A stretch of DNA of 5,684 nucleotides from Verrucomicrobiales bacterium (GTDB lineage Bacteria > Verrucomicrobiota > Verrucomicrobiia > Limisphaerales > UBA1096). How positions within the stretch are numbered: position 1 is the first letter of the stretch; each line of letters starts with the position of its first letter. The notes beneath the pieces were generated by a model. It worked only from the letters and a program-made list of their open reading frames with translations. It did not search any database and had not been told where the DNA came from. The stretch spans positions 1-5,684 of the forward strand of contig JAPPPH010000189.1 of NCBI GenBank assembly GCA_028817635.1, in the 5' to 3' direction. Of this stretch, positions 5,342 through 5,684 are shown in pieces. The position numbers were made by a program, and so were the translations under genes.

Positions 5342-5684
5342 TTAATAGCCGCCCGGCGAAATGTAGCGCTCCATCTGCTCGATAATGTTGTCTTTCTCAT
5401 TGACCGTGAGAATCAGCAGATCTGTCGAGGTGATCACCCCTATCACCTTTCCATTTTCGACCACCGGCAAATGACGCACCCGGTGTTTGCCCATGATGTC
5501 CATGCATTTCTCGATGCCGGCATCCGGATCCACCTGCGCGATCTTCTTCGTCATGATCTGAGACACCTTGGTGGTATTGGAGGAACGATCCTTGAGCACA
5601 ACTTTTCGCGTGTAGGCGCGCTCGGAGATGATCCCCACCAGTTTCTCCGATTGGTCGATCACCATCAGCGCGCCGACCTTGAAC
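5342..5684 (-). CDS. Tandem CBS-domain protein (C-terminal part; 5' end beyond window edge)
   Basis: The frame stays open to the right edge (it enters as FKVGALMVIDQSEKLVGIISE), so the Met at 5665 is internal, not the start. In the 113 visible residues the end of a first CBS motif (GALMVIDQSEKLVGIISERAYTR) is followed by VSQIMTKKIAQVDPDAGIEKCMDIMGKHRVRHLPVV and ENGKVIGVITSTDLL, a complete second CBS motif, then a short helix ending IIEQMERYISPGGY. Stand-alone two-CBS proteins of this type are about 140 residues, so roughly 30 N-terminal residues are missing. CBS pairs bind adenine nucleotides and act as energy or redox sensors; the partner here is unknown. The first motif reads SERAYTR where relatives usually have SERDY, so the Asp that commonly contacts the nucleotide ribose is Ala; the second keeps Asp (STDLL). 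Stop TAA is at 5344-5342, abutting the palindromic repeat. Confidence 0.9.
   Translation of the reverse strand, partial: FKVGALMVIDQSEKLVGIISERAYTRKVVLKDRSSNTTKVSQIMTKKIAQVDPDAGIEKCMDIMGKHRVRHLPVVENGKVIGVITSTDLLILTVNEKDNIIEQMERYISPGGY

Noticed and set aside
1..5684. CRISPR, insertion sequence, prophage, toxin-antitoxin or defence genes
   Set aside because: There are no regularly spaced long repeats, no transposase, integrase or nuclease motifs, and every long frame is accounted for by housekeeping or named families.

Overview
The window looks like an ordinary housekeeping segment from a GC-rich (roughly 60 % by eye) bacterium of the Verrucomicrobiota, or at least the Planctomycetota-Verrucomicrobiota group. 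The strongest taxonomic clue is the gene at 4887-5321. It matches what I know of a short protein family restricted to those phyla (the Minf_1886 / TIGR04138 'Verruc_Plancto-restricted' family). The leucyl-tRNA synthetase, with its HVGHPEGYTATD signature, fits the same group. These identifications come from reading the proteins, not from a search.

Layout. 1-175 (minus, cut by the left edge): N-terminus of an exported, cysteine-type glutathione peroxidase. 176-281: divergent intergenic region with a perfect TTGACA hexamer facing the peroxidase gene. 282-2018 (plus): ilvD, dihydroxy-acid dehydratase of the [2Fe-2S] cysteine pattern. 2019-2063: 45-bp gap carrying a 14-bp perfect palindrome. 2064-4727 (plus): leuS, complete. 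4724-4885 (plus): a small single-pass membrane protein of unknown function, overlapping the leuS stop. 4887-5321 (plus): the Minf_1886-family protein, one base after the small gene. 5322-5341: a 20-bp convergent gap made almost entirely of a second exact copy of the palindrome plus an overlapping half-copy. 5342-5684 (minus, cut by the right edge): C-terminal part of a tandem CBS-domain protein.

Functionally, ilvD (penultimate common step of Val/Leu/Ile synthesis) and leuS (charging of tRNA-Leu) are adjacent and co-directional. leuS, the small membrane gene and the Minf_1886 gene are so tightly packed (4-nt overlap, then 1-nt gap) that they probably form one transcription and translation unit. 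The flanking peroxidase and CBS genes point the other way and belong to other units.

I see no phage, transposon, CRISPR, toxin-antitoxin or biosynthetic-cluster content and no tRNA or rRNA gene, and I do not claim a new system. The signals most worth following are the repeated palindrome CGCTTGGCCAAGCG, with its over-represented core TTGGCCAA (five copies in 5.7 kb), and the unannotated small membrane gene coupled to leuS and a family of unknown function.
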